Positions 8,763-17,900 of a DNA stretch of 64,000 nucleotides are shown here, one piece after another. The DNA is taken from contig NZ_WNKW01000001.1 of assembly GCF_009720775.1 (NCBI RefSeq), positions 868,001 to 932,000 on the forward strand, in the 5' to 3' direction. This DNA is from Pseudoduganella danionis. Lineage in GTDB: Bacteria; Pseudomonadota; Gammaproteobacteria; Burkholderiales; Burkholderiaceae_D. Numbering within the stretch: the first letter of the stretch is position 1; every line of letters begins with the position of its first letter. The translations under genes and the position numbers were made by a program. The notes beneath the pieces are model-generated. The model saw only the letters and a program-made list of their open reading frames with translations, had not been told where the DNA came from and did not search any database.

Positions 8763-9419
8763 ATGAAATCCAGCTTTCTGATGATCGTCGCGGCACTCGG
8801 CCTGAGCGCCTGTGCCACCACCCCGACCTCCATCGTGCAGATGCCGCTGACGGCCCGTCCGCTGACCAGCGCGCAGATGCAGGCCGCGCCCAACAGTGGC
8901 GCGATCTACCAGCCGGCCGCCTACCGTCCGATTTTCGAAGACCGCCGTGCGCGCCATATCGGTGACGTGCTGACGCTGGTCATCACGGAAAAGACTTCGG
9001 CCGTGAAAGCCGGCGCCAGCTCGGGCAATAAATCGGGCAGCGTGAGCGCCAGCGTGCCGGGCCCGCTGCAATCGACGTTCGGCGGCACCATAGGTGCTAA
9101 CAGCGCCAGCAAATTTGCCGATGCCGACAACCAGTCGGCCAGCAATACCTTCACGGGCACCATGGGCGTGACGGTGGTGGAAGTGCTGGATAACGGCAAC
9201 CTGATCGTGGCTGGCGAAAAGCAGGTGGCCATGAACAAGGGCGTGGAATTCATCCGCTTCTCCGGCATGATCAATCCGGACAACATCGGCACGGGCAATA
9301 CCGTGCAGTCGACGGCCGTGGCCGACGCCAAGGTGGAATACCGCACCAATAGCACGATAGACCGCGCCGAGATGACCTCGATGGCCTCGCGCTTCTTCCA
9401 GAGCCTGTTACCTTTCTGA
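8763..9419 (+). CDS. flgH: Flagellar L-ring lipoprotein FlgH
   Basis: This 218-residue lipoprotein has a lipobox LSAC at residues 14-17. It forms the outer-membrane bushing around the rod. The FlgH core is clear ([23 protein letters not shown] ... [23 protein letters not shown] ... [19 protein letters not shown]). The ATG at 8763 is chosen because it has an AAGGAG site and gives a proper lipoprotein signal; the in-frame start further upstream lies inside flgG. Confidence 0.95.
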   Translation: MKSSFLMIVAALGLSACATTPTSIVQMPLTARPLTSAQMQAAPNSGAIYQPAAYRPIFEDRRARHIGDVLTLVITEKTSAVKAGASSGNKSGSVSASVPGPLQSTFGGTIGANSASKFADADNQSASNTFTGTMGVTVVEVLDNGNLIVAGEKQVAMNKGVEFIRFSGMINPDNIGTGNTVQSTAVADAKVEYRTNSTIDRAEMTSMASRFFQSLLPF

Positions 9420-9427
9420 GTACTATC

Positions 9428-10591
9428 ATGGACAGCTTACAATCAATCACAGAAGGCGTACGCCGCGTCAGCGGCCTGTGCAAACTGGCTGCACTGCTGC
9501 TGGTGCTGCTGGTGCTGCTGGTGGGCGCGCTGCTGGTGCAGCCGGCCCGCGCCGAGCGCCTGAAAGATCTGGCCAGCATTGCCGGCGTACGGCAGAATCA
9601 GCTGATCGGCTACGGCCTCGTAGTCGGTCTCGATGGCAGCGGTGACCAGACCACCCAGACGCCGTTCACGGTGCAAAGCGTGGTCTCCATGCTGCAGCAG
9701 CTGGGGGTGAACCTGCCGCAGGGCACCACGCTGCAACTGAAAAACGTCGCGGCCGTGATGGTAACGGCTTCGCTGCCAGCGTTTGCCCAGCCGGGCCAGA
9801 CGCTTGATATCACCGTTTCGTCCATGGGTAATGCCAAGAGCTTGCGCGGCGGTACGCTGCTGATGACGCCGCTTAAAGGTGCGGACGGCCAGGTCTACGG
9901 CATGGCCCAGGGCAATGTGCTGGTCGGCGGTGTCGGTGCTTCCTCGGGCGGCAGCTCGCAGGTGGTGAACCATCTGAGCGTGGGCAAAATTGCCGGCGGT
10001 GCCACGGTGGAACGTGCCGTGGCCAGCAAGCTGGGCGAAAACAACTTCATCCATCTGGAACTGAATACGGCCGATTTCGCCACTGCCAGCCGCGTGGTCG
10101 AAGTGATCAACGACAAATACGGTCCCGGCATCGCTTATGCGCTCGATAGCCGCGTGATCCGCGTGCAGTCGCCCAGCAGCAGCGACCAGCGCGTGGCCTT
10201 CATCGGCACCTTGCAGGATATGCAGGTGGCGCCTTCGGAACAGCCGGCCAAAGTCATCATGAATGCGCGTACCGGTTCGGTGGTGATGAACCGCGCCGTC
10301 ACGCTCGATACCTGCGCGATTTCGCACGGCAATCTGTCGGTGTCGGTGTCGGCCGAGCCGCAGGTTAGCCAGCCGAATGCGCTGTCCGGCGGCCGCACGG
10401 TGGTCACGCAGAATCCGCAAATCGGCATCAAGGCCGATAGCGGCAAAGTCATGCTGGTCAAAGGCGGTGCTTCGCTGGCTGATGTGGTGAAAGCCCTCAA
10501 TGCGATCGGTGCCACACCGCAGGACCTGCTGTCGATACTGCAGGCCATGAAAGCGGCCGGTGCCTTGCGCGCCGAACTGGAAATCATTTAA
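9428..10591 (+). CDS. flgI: Flagellar P-ring protein FlgI
   Basis: The product has 387 residues, with a hydrophobic signal segment at about residues 18-43 ([15 protein letters not shown], cleaved after PARA). The mature start [26 protein letters not shown] is typical of FlgI. It forms the peptidoglycan-level ring and depends on FlgA for assembly. The signal peptide is somewhat long, with about 17 residues before the hydrophobic core. It follows flgH by 8 bp. Confidence 0.96.
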   Translation: MDSLQSITEGVRRVSGLCKLAALLLVLLVLLVGALLVQPARAERLKDLASIAGVRQNQLIGYGLVVGLDGSGDQTTQTPFTVQSVVSMLQQLGVNLPQGTTLQLKNVAAVMVTASLPAFAQPGQTLDITVSSMGNAKSLRGGTLLMTPLKGADGQVYGMAQGNVLVGGVGASSGGSSQVVNHLSVGKIAGGATVERAVASKLGENNFIHLELNTADFATASRVVEVINDKYGPGIAYALDSRVIRVQSPSSSDQRVAFIGTLQDMQVAPSEQPAKVIMNARTGSVVMNRAVTLDTCAISHGNLSVSVSAEPQVSQPNALSGGRTVVTQNPQIGIKADSGKVMLVKGGASLADVVKALNAIGATPQDLLSILQAMKAAGALRAELEII

Positions 10592-10603
10592 GCGGGTACC
10601 ATC

Positions 10604-11569
10604 ATGACTAGCCCGAACGTATCTACCGATCTGAGCAACAAATTCGCCCTCGACGTCAAGGACATGGGCGGTTTGAAGCAGTCGGCGCGTGCCAATGATC
10701 CGGCTGCGCTGAAGACGGCTGCGACCCAGTTCGAGGCCATGTTCGTGAATATGATGATGAAGTCCATGCGCGACGCCACGCCGCAGGACGGGCTGATGGA
10801 TAGCCAGACCACCAAGACGTTTACCTCCATGCTGGACCAGCAGACCAGCCAGAATATCGCCAAGCGCGGCATCGGCCTGTCCGACATGCTGGTGCGCCAG
10901 TTATCGCAAAGCAGCCAGCAGCAGGCGCTGGCCATCGGCAACGATGGCACGGCCAGTGCTGCTGCCGACGGCAGCGGCGGCAGCTTCGGCGGGCTGGCCA
11001 GCCTGATGGATGCGCGCCTGCAGCGCGCGATTGCAGCCGCAGGCGGTCCCGGCACGGGCTCGGTGGACGATCACAGCGCCGTACCAGCCACCACTACCGG
11101 TTCCGGCGCCGAGCATGTGCGCAAATTCCAGCAGAAACTCGGTGCAGCAGCCGAAGAGGCCAGCCGCAGCAGTGGCATCCCGGCCAAGTTCATGCTGGGC
11201 CAGGCGGCACTGGAAAGCGGCTGGGGCAAACGTGAAATCAAGGGCCGTGATGGCAGCAACAGCCACAACCTGTTCGGCATCAAAGCCAGCGGCGACTGGA
11301 AAGGCAAGGTGGTGGAAGCCACCACCACGGAATATGTAAATGGCAAGGCGCAGACCAGGGTAGAGCGCTTCCGCGCGTATGACAGCTATGCCGATTCGTT
11401 CAAGGATTACGCCAAGCTGATCGCGACCAATCCGCGCTATGAAAAAGTGCTGGCCAGTGCCGGCGATGCGACCCGCTTCGCCCAGGGCCTGCAAAAAGCG
11501 GGTTATGCCACCGATCCCCATTACGCGACCAAGCTGGCGAGCATCATCAAGCGCTCGCTGGCCGGATAA
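10604..11569 (+). CDS. flgJ: FlgJ: rod-assembly protein fused to peptidoglycan hydrolase
   Basis: This 321-residue protein has two domains. The N-terminal rod-scaffold domain (about residues 35-110) contains AATQFEAMFVNMMMKSMRDA. The C-terminal glucosaminidase domain (about residues 165-320) contains AALESGWGKREI and HNLFGIKA, with Glu in the catalytic position after AAL. It opens the murein layer so the rod can pass. Both domains are intact, as usual in beta- and gammaproteobacteria. It ends the early part of the flg run; a sigma-28 promoter follows before flgK. Confidence 0.95.
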   Translation: MTSPNVSTDLSNKFALDVKDMGGLKQSARANDPAALKTAATQFEAMFVNMMMKSMRDATPQDGLMDSQTTKTFTSMLDQQTSQNIAKRGIGLSDMLVRQLSQSSQQQALAIGNDGTASAAADGSGGSFGGLASLMDARLQRAIAAAGGPGTGSVDDHSAVPATTTGSGAEHVRKFQQKLGAAAEEASRSSGIPAKFMLGQAALESGWGKREIKGRDGSNSHNLFGIKASGDWKGKVVEATTTEYVNGKAQTRVERFRAYDSYADSFKDYAKLIATNPRYEKVLASAGDATRFAQGLQKAGYATDPHYATKLASIIKRSLAG

Positions 11570-11578
11570 GCGCGTTAA

Positions 11579-11605
11579 TCAAGTTTGACGCCGGCTTGCC
11601 GTAAA
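11579..11605 (+). promoter_or_regulatory. Sigma-28 (FliA) promoter of flgK-flgL
   Basis: The -35 box TCAAGTTT (11579-11586) is followed by exactly 11 bases and the -10 box GCCGTAAA (11598-11605). This is 13 of 16 matches to TAAAGTTT-N11-GCCGATAA. It lies 24 bp before the flgK ATG, in the flgJ-flgK spacer. Late expression of the hook-filament junction genes fits. Confidence 0.85.
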
Positions 11606-11629
11606 CGACACCATAGAGAGTAATCCATC

Positions 11630-13588
11630 ATGTCCAGTCTCCTCAGCATCGGTACTAGCGGTCTGTTGTCGGCGCAAGTAGGCCTGTCAACCACCGGCAA
11701 TAACATCACCAACGCTGGTGTGGCCGGTTACAGCCGTCAGGTTGCCATCCAGGTTGATTCGTCCACGCGCGACGAAGGCTTCGGCTTTGTCGGCAGCGGT
11801 ACGGAAGTGGTGGCCGTGCGGCGTTTTTACGATAATTTCCTGGCTACCCAGTTGCGTGGCGCAGAAGCCAGCCAGGCGTCGCTCGATGTGTATAACAAGC
11901 AGATCGCGCAGGTAGATAATCTGCTGGCCGATCCTACGGCCGGGCTGTCGCCTGCCCTGCAGGACTTCTTCAATGGCGTGCAGGATGCGACCTCGAATCC
12001 GGCGTCGGCCGCGTCGCGCCAGGCGCTGCTGTCGAGCGCCGGTTCGCTGACCTCGCGTTTCCAGGGACTCAGTGCCCGGCTGACGGAAATCGGTGCCGGC
12101 GTGAACAACCAGATCGCCTCGATCACCACGGAAATCAATTCCTATGCGCGCGAAATCGCCAACCTGAATAACGCGATTTCCGGCCTGAGTACGGATGGCA
12201 AGCCGGCCAACGATTTGCTCGATCACCGCGACCAGTTGCTGACCGAACTCAACAAGCTGGTCAAGACCACCGTGCTGAACGGACCGAACAACACCATGAC
12301 GGTGGAAATGGGGACCGGCCAGCCACTGGTGGTCGGTACTACGGCATTCCAGCTCGGTACGTCGAACTCGCCGACCGATGTGGCGCGCGTAACGCTGGGC
12401 TATCAGGCCGACAATGGCTCGTTCAGCCCGCTGCCGGAAAGCGTGTTCACGGGGGGGCAACTGGGCGGCCTGCTGGAATTCCGCAATGGCGCACTGGACC
12501 GTGCGCAAAATTCGCTGGGTCAGGTAGCGGCCGGTCTGGCCGTCAGTTTCAATGCCCAGCATGTGCTGGGTCAGGACCAGAATGGCGATCTGGGCCAGCC
12601 TTTCTTTGGCCCCATCAATGCCTACGTGGGGCGTAACAACCATAATTCGAAAGCCAGTACGGCCGATGTGACGGCGGTGGTGAGCGATGCCAGTGCGCTC
12701 ACTTCGAGTGACTACAGCGTCGATTTTGACGGCAGCAATTTCAATGTCACGCGCAAGAGCGATGGCAAGATTACCCAGATTAATCCCTTCCCGCAAACCA
12801 AGCCGCAGACCATAGACGGGGTCGATTACACCATTACCGGGATACCGCAAACGAAGGATAATTTCCTGGTCCGGCCTACCTATATGGCAGCCAGCCAGAT
12901 GTCGGTGCAGATCGTCGATCGCAGCAAGATCGCGCTGGCTGCACCTATCGCGACGGCGGCGCCGACCACCAATTCCGGCACCGGCAAGATTACCGCCGGC
13001 ACGGTCGATGCCGCTTATCTGGCGCCCGGCGCGGCACTCACGGCGCCATTGACGCTGACCTACGATAAGACGGCCGGTACGCTGTCGGGTTTTCCGGCCG
13101 GGCAGGATGTGACGCTGACGCTGAATGGCAGCAGCACGGTGTATCCGGCCGGCACGCCCAGCATTCCTTACACGGATGGCGCCACGATTAGTTTTGGCGG
13201 GGTCAATTTTGCCATCAGCGGTTCGCTGGCCGATCAGGATAAATTTACCGTCGGCCCCAATGTGAGCGGGGTAGGCGACAGCCGTAATGGCGCGCTGATG
13301 GCCGCTTTGCAAAGCAAGAATGTGCTCGATAACGGCAGCGCCACCTATCAGACCACCTATGCGCAGATGGTCAACTTCGTCGGTAATAAAGCGCGCGAAG
13401 CCCAGATCAGCAATACCGCCGCAGATGCGGCGGTCCAGCAGGCAACCAACCAGCAGCAGAGCGTGTCCGGGGTCAATCTCGATGAGGAAGCTGCCAATCT
13501 GCTACGCTATCAGCAAGCTTATCAGGCTGCCGGTAAAGTGGTGCAGATGGCCAGCACCTTGTTCGATACATTGCTCAGTCTCAGGTAA
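11630..13588 (+). CDS. flgK: Hook-filament junction protein FlgK (HAP1)
   Basis: The product has 652 residues. The N-terminus (MSSLLSIGTSGLLSAQVGLSTTGNNITNAGVAGYSRQ) and C-terminus (GVNLDEEAANLLRYQQAYQAAGKVVQMASTLFDTLLSLR) are diagnostic. The middle (about residues 330-560) is a large, beta-rich, variable surface region, making it roughly 100 residues longer than enteric FlgK. It is the first junction protein between hook and filament and probably a client of FlgN. Transcription is likely from the sigma-28 promoter immediately upstream. Confidence 0.96.
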   Translation: MSSLLSIGTSGLLSAQVGLSTTGNNITNAGVAGYSRQVAIQVDSSTRDEGFGFVGSGTEVVAVRRFYDNFLATQLRGAEASQASLDVYNKQIAQVDNLLADPTAGLSPALQDFFNGVQDATSNPASAASRQALLSSAGSLTSRFQGLSARLTEIGAGVNNQIASITTEINSYAREIANLNNAISGLSTDGKPANDLLDHRDQLLTELNKLVKTTVLNGPNNTMTVEMGTGQPLVVGTTAFQLGTSNSPTDVARVTLGYQADNGSFSPLPESVFTGGQLGGLLEFRNGALDRAQNSLGQVAAGLAVSFNAQHVLGQDQNGDLGQPFFGPINAYVGRNNHNSKASTADVTAVVSDASALTSSDYSVDFDGSNFNVTRKSDGKITQINPFPQTKPQTIDGVDYTITGIPQTKDNFLVRPTYMAASQMSVQIVDRSKIALAAPIATAAPTTNSGTGKITAGTVDAAYLAPGAALTAPLTLTYDKTAGTLSGFPAGQDVTLTLNGSSTVYPAGTPSIPYTDGATISFGGVNFAISGSLADQDKFTVGPNVSGVGDSRNGALMAALQSKNVLDNGSATYQTTYAQMVNFVGNKAREAQISNTAADAAVQQATNQQQSVSGVNLDEEAANLLRYQQAYQAAGKVVQMASTLFDTLLSLR

Positions 13589-13615
13589 CTCAGGTCTTTA
13601 TCTTAGGTAATCATC

Positions 13616-14878
13616 ATGATTATGCGTATTAGTTCGAAGACTATCTTCGACGTCGGCGTCAACCAGATCGGCTCCTTGCAGAATGCGGTGTCGCGTACCC
13701 AGCAGCAGCTGTCCACGGGACGTCGCAATCTGACTGCGGCCGACGATCCTATCGCGACGGCGCGCGCGCTCGAAGTGACGCAATCGCAATCGATCAATAC
13801 CCAGTTGGTGACCAACCGCGCGAATGCGCGCAGCATGCTGTCGCTGGAAACCGTGGCACTGGCCAGCTCGACTTCGATCCTGCAGGATATCAAAACGCTG
13901 ACCGTCAACGCCGGCAATGGCGGCATGACGCAGAAAGACCGCGAATCGCTGGCGGTAGAGCTGGAAGGCCGGCTGGCCGACCTGCTCGGCCAGGCCAACT
14001 CCTCGGATGGCGTGGGCGGCTATGTGTTCTCTGGCTATAAATCCACCACCTTGCCATTTACGCCCACGGCTGCGGGCGCCGCCTATCAGGGCGACCAGGG
14101 GCAGCGCGAATTGCAGGTCGGTTCGACCCGTAAAGTGCCGATCAGCGATTCCGGTTCGTCCGTGTTCGAAAACAATATCACCGGCAACGGTACGTTTGTG
14201 ACCAGCCCTGATCCCGCCAATTTTGGTCGTGGCGGCTCCGGCATCATCAGCCCCGGTTCAGTCAAAGATGCAACCCAGTTGACCGGGCATAATTACCAGA
14301 TCAATTTTCAAGTAGTGCCGGCCACCCAGGGCACACCCAAAGTCACGACCTATACGGTGACCGATCTGACCTTGAACCAGCCGGTGCCGGCCAGCCCTGT
14401 GCCGGCCGTGCCGCAGCCCTATGCCACGGGGCAGAGCATCAGCTTTGACGGCTTGCAGTTCGAGATCAAGGGCGATCCGGCTGACCAGGATAATTTCACG
14501 GTAGCGCCGAGTACGCGGCAGTCGGTATTTACCACAGTAACGGATCTGATTGCCGCCTTGCGTGCTCCGGGCGACGGTCCGGCCGGCCAGGCCAGCCTGA
14601 ATAACAAGCTCAATCAGGCCCATATGAATATCGATAATGCCACCGATAATCTGCTGTCGGTGCAGTCGGCAGTGGGCTCGCGCCTGAAAGAGCTGGATTA
14701 CCTCGATAGCTCGGGCGATGACTTGAACCTGCAGTACGCAGCGACGCTGTCGGACTTGCAGGATGTGGACACGGTCAAGGCAATTTCGCAGTTCACCCAG
14801 CAGCAAACCATGCTGGACGCCGCGCAGAAATCGTTTAAATCGCTGTCCGGCTTATCGCTGTTTAACTACATCAGCTAA
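13616..14878 (+). CDS. flgL: Hook-filament junction protein FlgL (HAP3)
   Basis: This 420-residue, flagellin-like protein has the FlgL N-terminus (MRISSKTIFDVGVNQIGSLQNAVSRTQQQLSTGRRNLTAADDP) and a C-terminal helix (YAATLSDLQDVDTVKAISQFTQQQTMLDAAQKSFKSLSGLSLFNYIS). Two ATG codons six bases apart could start it. The first (13616) is better placed after the AGG site; the second (13622) gives the commoner MRIS start. It is about 100 residues longer than enteric FlgL, with the extra length in the central region. Confidence 0.95.
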   Translation: MIMRISSKTIFDVGVNQIGSLQNAVSRTQQQLSTGRRNLTAADDPIATARALEVTQSQSINTQLVTNRANARSMLSLETVALASSTSILQDIKTLTVNAGNGGMTQKDRESLAVELEGRLADLLGQANSSDGVGGYVFSGYKSTTLPFTPTAAGAAYQGDQGQRELQVGSTRKVPISDSGSSVFENNITGNGTFVTSPDPANFGRGGSGIISPGSVKDATQLTGHNYQINFQVVPATQGTPKVTTYTVTDLTLNQPVPASPVPAVPQPYATGQSISFDGLQFEIKGDPADQDNFTVAPSTRQSVFTTVTDLIAALRAPGDGPAGQASLNNKLNQAHMNIDNATDNLLSVQSAVGSRLKELDYLDSSGDDLNLQYAATLSDLQDVDTVKAISQFTQQQTMLDAAQKSFKSLSGLSLFNYIS

Positions 14879-14908
14879 GAGCTGAGCGCCTGCCGTTGCA
14901 CAGAAGTC

Positions 14909-14937
14909 CAGCCCCGCGAGTGCGGGGCTGTTTTTTT
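14909..14937 (+). terminator. Intrinsic terminator after flgL
   Basis: A perfect 9-bp stem (CAGCCCCGC) with loop GAGT is followed by seven T residues. It closes the flg run 30 bp after flgL and lies 31 bp from the end of the convergent giant gene. There is no T-run on the other strand, so it acts for the plus strand only. Confidence 0.93.
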
Positions 14938-14967
14938 GTGCGTTCAGGCTGTTGTTGCTGTGGCCGT

Positions 14968-17900
14968 CTATTTGGCGGCCAGTACGCCGGTCAGGCTGGC
15001 CGGATGGCGCCAGTCATCAAGCGCGCTGCTGGTGGCCGGACTGAGCAGAGCGGTGCTCGCGTCATACTGGCGCAACTGGGCGCTCAGGGCCGCGACCTGG
15101 CTGGTCAGCGCGCTGCTGTCGGCCGGCATGGCCAGGCTCTGGCCGGACGCGCTGCTGGCGACGCTGCTGGCATAGCTGCCGATGGCTTGCGTCAAAGCAC
15201 TGGTATTGGCGGCGCGGCTGGTAAGGAACCAGACATCGGCCACTTGCCCGCTGCTGCCATCGCTGCGCGTAAAGCCCGAGCGCAAGCCTATCCAGTTATT
15301 GTTGTCCAGCTCGCTGACTTTTTGGGCAGCAAGGTTCAGGCTGGCAACCCCTTGTTGTGCCAGCGTCTGTAATTCGCTGGCCTGACTAATCCCGTCGCCA
15401 TTCGCATCTATCCACAGCCGCAAGGCGCTGAACTGGCTGTCCTGCTGATCGATCACACCATCGTGGTTGCTGTCGAGCACGCCCAGTGCGGCAAAACCGT
15501 CACTCGCGCGGCCGCCATCGCTGCCCGCGGTGGCCGTGCCAAACAGCTCGCTGCCATCGTTGATCTGGCCATCCTGATTGCGGTCCATAACCAGCAAGGC
15601 GTCGCCGCCACCGACCCAGCCGGTATTGATGCGTTCACCGTCGGCATAGATATCGAACTGGGTGCCGGCTTCGATGCCGCTGGTACGGATGCCATTGCCG
15701 TCGAGGTCGAGTATCAGCGGGCTGCCGGCCGGCAGCACGGCCAGTTGGGCAGCAGAGAGGGCAGCGCGCTGGTCGACCGTGAGTGCGCATACCTGGGTCG
15801 AAATCATGGCCGCCACTTCCGTAACCGTGAGCGCGGCAATCTGGGCCGTGCCCAGTGCTTTGATCTGGCCCGCTTTGAGCGCACGGATCTGGCTGGTGGA
15901 GAACGCGGCCACCTGGGCCGTATTCAGGTTGGCGATGGTCTGCAGCGAGAGATTGGAGAGCTGCGCGGTGCGCAGCGCGCCGATCTCGGCACCATCGAGT
16001 GCGCCCAGTTGTTCCGAATTGAGCGCATTCAAAGCACTCACGGACAGTGCGCCCAGCAGGCTCAGATCAAGCGCAGCAATTTGTGCCGTGGTCAGCCCGG
16101 CCGACTGGGTGGCGCCGAGTCCGGCAATCTGGTTGCTGCGTATGCTGTTGATCAGTTCTGCCGACAGGCCATTGATCTGGTCGGAGCTGAAGCCGCCGAG
16201 CTGGGACGAAGTGAATGCGCCGAGCGAGCCCAAGGCCGTCAACTGCGTCGTGCTCAGGCTGCGTACCTGGGGCAGTGCCAGGCTGGCGATGGCTTTGCTG
16301 GACAGCGCGGCCACCTGGTTGCCGCTGAAGGCTGCCACCTGGGTGTTCTTCAAGCTTTGCAACTGCGCCGTACTGAGTGCCGCCACGGCCTCGATGCTGA
16401 GTGCGGCAATCTGGTCAGTATTGAGGGTGTTGACCACCATGCCACGGATTTGCTGGGTGGTGACCACGCCCAGCTGGTCGGTCGTCAGTGCGGCCATCTG
16501 GCGCTGCGTGAGCACGGCCAGTTGGGCCGAACGCAAGGTGGCGAAGTGGTCGAGATTAAGCGCTCCGAGCTGGTCGGTGCTGAGCGCGGCCACCTGGCCC
16601 GCGTTGAGCACGCCCAGCGTGTTGAGCTGGTTGATCTGATCCGTACTGAGCACAGTGATTTCGCTCGGCGTGAGGCTGGCGATCTGCTGCGAGCTCAGCG
16701 TGGCGAGCTGGGCCAGTGTCAGCGACTGGAATTGCAGACGGCTCAAATTGGCCAACTGGGCGCTGCTCAGGGCTGGCACGTCATCCAGTTCGATGGCCTG
16801 GATCTGATCCGTGCTGAGGCCGGCCAGCGCGGCCACGCTGATCGCACGTAGCTGGGCCGATGTCAGACCGACGATCTGATCGGTGCTGAACGCTTGCATC
16901 TGGTTTTTACTGAGCACGGCAATCTGGGCCGTTCTGAGGGTGACCATGTGATCCGCATTCAGCGCAAGTAGCTGGTCCGAACTCAGAGCCGCTACTTGTA
17001 CGCTGCTCAGGCTGCTCAAGGTGCCGAGCGCATTCAACTGGCTGCTGCTCAGGGCCCGGGTCTGGTTGGTGGTCAGCGCCGTCAGTTCCTGAGTCGTCAG
17101 CGAGCTGAACTGGTCGGCACTGAGCTGGCTGATCTGGTCGGTCGTCAGCGATGCGAGCTGACTGGTCCTGAGCCCCGTCAAATCTTCCAGTTCGATGGCC
17201 ACAATCTGGTCGCTCGACAGGCCGCGCAGCGCGGCCGTGCTGAAGGCTTGCCACTGGCTGCGCGTGAGCTGCTGGATCTGATGGGTATTCATGGCCTGCA
17301 GCTGGCGGCTGCTCAGCGCGCCAATCTGGGTGCTGGTGAACGCGGCCAACTGCTCATCATTGAGCGCCTGGATTCTATCCGTCGAGAATGCGGCGACCTG
17401 GGCGGTACCGAGCGAGCTCAAGGTGCCCAGCAGCAGGAACTGGTCCGGCGACATATAGCTGAGCTGGGTGGCGCTCAGTGCTGCCAGCTGGGCACTGCTG
17501 AGCGCCATCAGCTGGTTGCTGGTAATGCTGGTGATCTCGTCCGAGGTCAGCGCGCGGATCTGGTGGCTGCGCAGGGCGGCCAGGTCGACCAGCTCGATGG
17601 CCACAAACTGGTCCGTGCTCAGGGTGGCGATGCTGCGCGTGGACAGTGCGCGGAATTGCTGTTCCGTCAGATTGACGATCTGGTCGGTGCTGAGTGCGCG
17701 CACCTGGTTGGCGCTCAGATTGCTGATGGAAGCGCTGCTCAGATAGCCGATTTGTACAGTGTTCAAGGCCTGGATCTGATCGGTCGTCAGCGCCATGAGC
17801 TGGTTGCTGCGCAGGGCCGTGATATCAGCGACGCTGACGGCCTGGATCTGGTCAGTGCTGAGCGCCGCCAGTGCGCGCGTAGTGAGCGCCTGGAACGCGG

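Noticed and set aside
11687-13312. A 541-codon minus-strand frame opposite flgK
   Set aside because: It is antisense to a canonical flgK and its translation is His/Arg-rich without family features.
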